Source: Vogesella indigofera
Lineage (GTDB): Bacteria; Pseudomonadota; Gammaproteobacteria; Burkholderiales; Chromobacteriaceae
DNA: 64,000 bases
NCBI RefSeq assembly: GCF_003633895.1
Contig: NZ_RBID01000011.1
Location: 248,001 to 312,000 of the forward strand
Reading direction: 5' to 3'
Below the pieces are notes generated by a model. That model saw only the letters and a list, made by a program, of their open reading frames with translations, did not search any database and was not told the origin of the DNA. Shown piece by piece: positions 63,413 through 64,000 of this stretch. The translations under genes were made by a program, and so were the position numbers. Within the stretch, counting starts at the first letter, position 1, and every line of letters begins with the position of its first letter.

Positions 63413-64000
63413 ATGAGCTATGACACGATCACCGTCGAGGTGCGGCAGCAGGTCGCCCACGTGGCGCTGAACCGTCCGGACAAGGCCAACTCGCTCAACG
63501 AGGCGATGTGGCAGGAGTTGCAGCAGGCGATGGAGTGGTGCGATGCACAGTCGGAGGTGCGCGTCGTGGTGCTGTCCGGCAACGGCAAGCATTTCTGCGC
63601 CGGCATTGACCTCGCGATGCTGATGAACATGCAGCGCGCCATCGAGGACAGCTGCGAGGCGCGCAAGCGCGACAAGTTGCGGCGGCTGATCGTCGGCCTG
63701 CAGGCCAATGTCAGCAGCCTGGAGCTGTGCCGCAAGCCGGTGATTGCCGCCATCCACGGCGCCTGTGTCGGTGGCGCACTGGACATCGTGCTGGCCGCCG
63801 ACATCCGCCTTGCCGCCGAGGGCGCCGTATTCAGCGTGCGCGAGGTCGATGTCGGCATGGTCGCCGATGTCGGCAGCCTGCAGCGTCTGGCACGGGTGGT
63901 GGGCGAGGGCAATGCCCGCGAGCTGGCGCTGACCGCGCGTGACGTGCCGGCGGACGAGGCGCGGGCGATGCAGCTGGTCAATCGCGTATTGCCGGATCGC
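63413..64000 (+). CDS. Crotonase / dienoyl-CoA isomerase-like protein (3' end outside window)
   Basis: 196 codons are visible and the frame runs off the right edge. The crotonase fold shows VALNRPDKANSLN, the oxyanion-hole GKHFCAGIDL and GACVGGALDIVLAADIRLA. The following REVDVGMVADVGSLQRL matches the Glu/Asp pair of delta3,5-delta2,4-dienoyl-CoA isomerases (ECH1), which help oxidise odd-position unsaturated fatty acids, better than plain hydratases. It starts 10 bp after DUF4442 in the TetR operon. Confidence 0.82.
   Translation, partial: MSYDTITVEVRQQVAHVALNRPDKANSLNEAMWQELQQAMEWCDAQSEVRVVVLSGNGKHFCAGIDLAMLMNMQRAIEDSCEARKRDKLRRLIVGLQANVSSLELCRKPVIAAIHGACVGGALDIVLAADIRLAAEGAVFSVREVDVGMVADVGSLQRLARVVGEGNARELALTARDVPADEARAMQLVNRVLPDR

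Overview
The window is about 65% G+C and densely packed. Its gene set (type I-beta DAHP synthase, P-protein PheA, trpE-gph, rpe-apaG, gyrA-serC, acs next to a DUF294 protein, dapF-DUF484, many AsnC/LysR/GntR/TetR regulators) suits the chromosome of a Gram-negative betaproteobacterium. I favour a Neisseriales/Chromobacteriaceae-type host (Chromobacterium/Vogesella relatives). That placement is an inference; no rRNA or tRNA gene is present to test it.

Layout. 1-825: C-terminal part of a DUF1887 (Card1/Can2-like) nuclease running in from the left. 1.0-5.5 kb: a periplasmic binding protein, trpE-gph and a lipoprotein. 5.8-10.5 kb: SDR-rpe, apaG, an ATM1-type ABC exporter and a second small binding protein. 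10.5-15.2 kb: exonuclease, DUF294 protein and acs. 15.8-23.4 kb: UPF0149, two pseudouridine synthases, rlmJ, an A+T-richer pentapeptide-type membrane protein and ggt. 23.6-26.6 kb: asnC/lysE-type exporter with a leader ORF, a thioesterase and a solitary panB. 26.7-33.4 kb: oligopeptide-type binding protein, a coupled acyltransferase/BtaA-like pair, and a COG0523 GTPase behind a Zur-like inverted repeat. 33.5-40.4 kb: LysR with MBL-DsbA genes, acid phosphatase, LivK-type binding protein, acetylpolyamine deacetylase and Lrp. 40.5-42.3 kb: a three-cassette integron-type attC array without integrase. 42.6-49.9 kb: hsp20, a GntR regulator divergent from a PuuA-type glutamine synthetase plus aminotransferase, a very basic exported protein and an amino-acid ABC pair. 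50-60 kb: gyrA, two thioesterases, serC, MFS, O-methyltransferase, pheA, LOG protein, DAHP synthase and OsmC. 60-64 kb: dapF-DUF484-membrane protein, then a TetR-DUF4442-crotonase operon cut by the right edge.

The most striking non-gene signal is a short motif, AAGGTTGGCCGCAA and its complement, found more than 30 times. Between genes it often forms inverted pairs in terminators; inside genes it stands alone in several reading frames. This is how a Neisseriaceae DNA uptake sequence is distributed, but the word is different. A second dispersed family is a 142-152 bp element with 13-18 bp terminal inverted repeats, two copies of which begin exactly at a stop codon.

How the genes work together: trpE, serC, pheA and DAHP synthase supply aromatic amino acids and serine. 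The acetylpolyamine deacetylase, PuuA-type synthetase and aminotransferase could handle polyamines on either side of the cassette array. The right-hand TetR operon looks like acyl-CoA metabolism.
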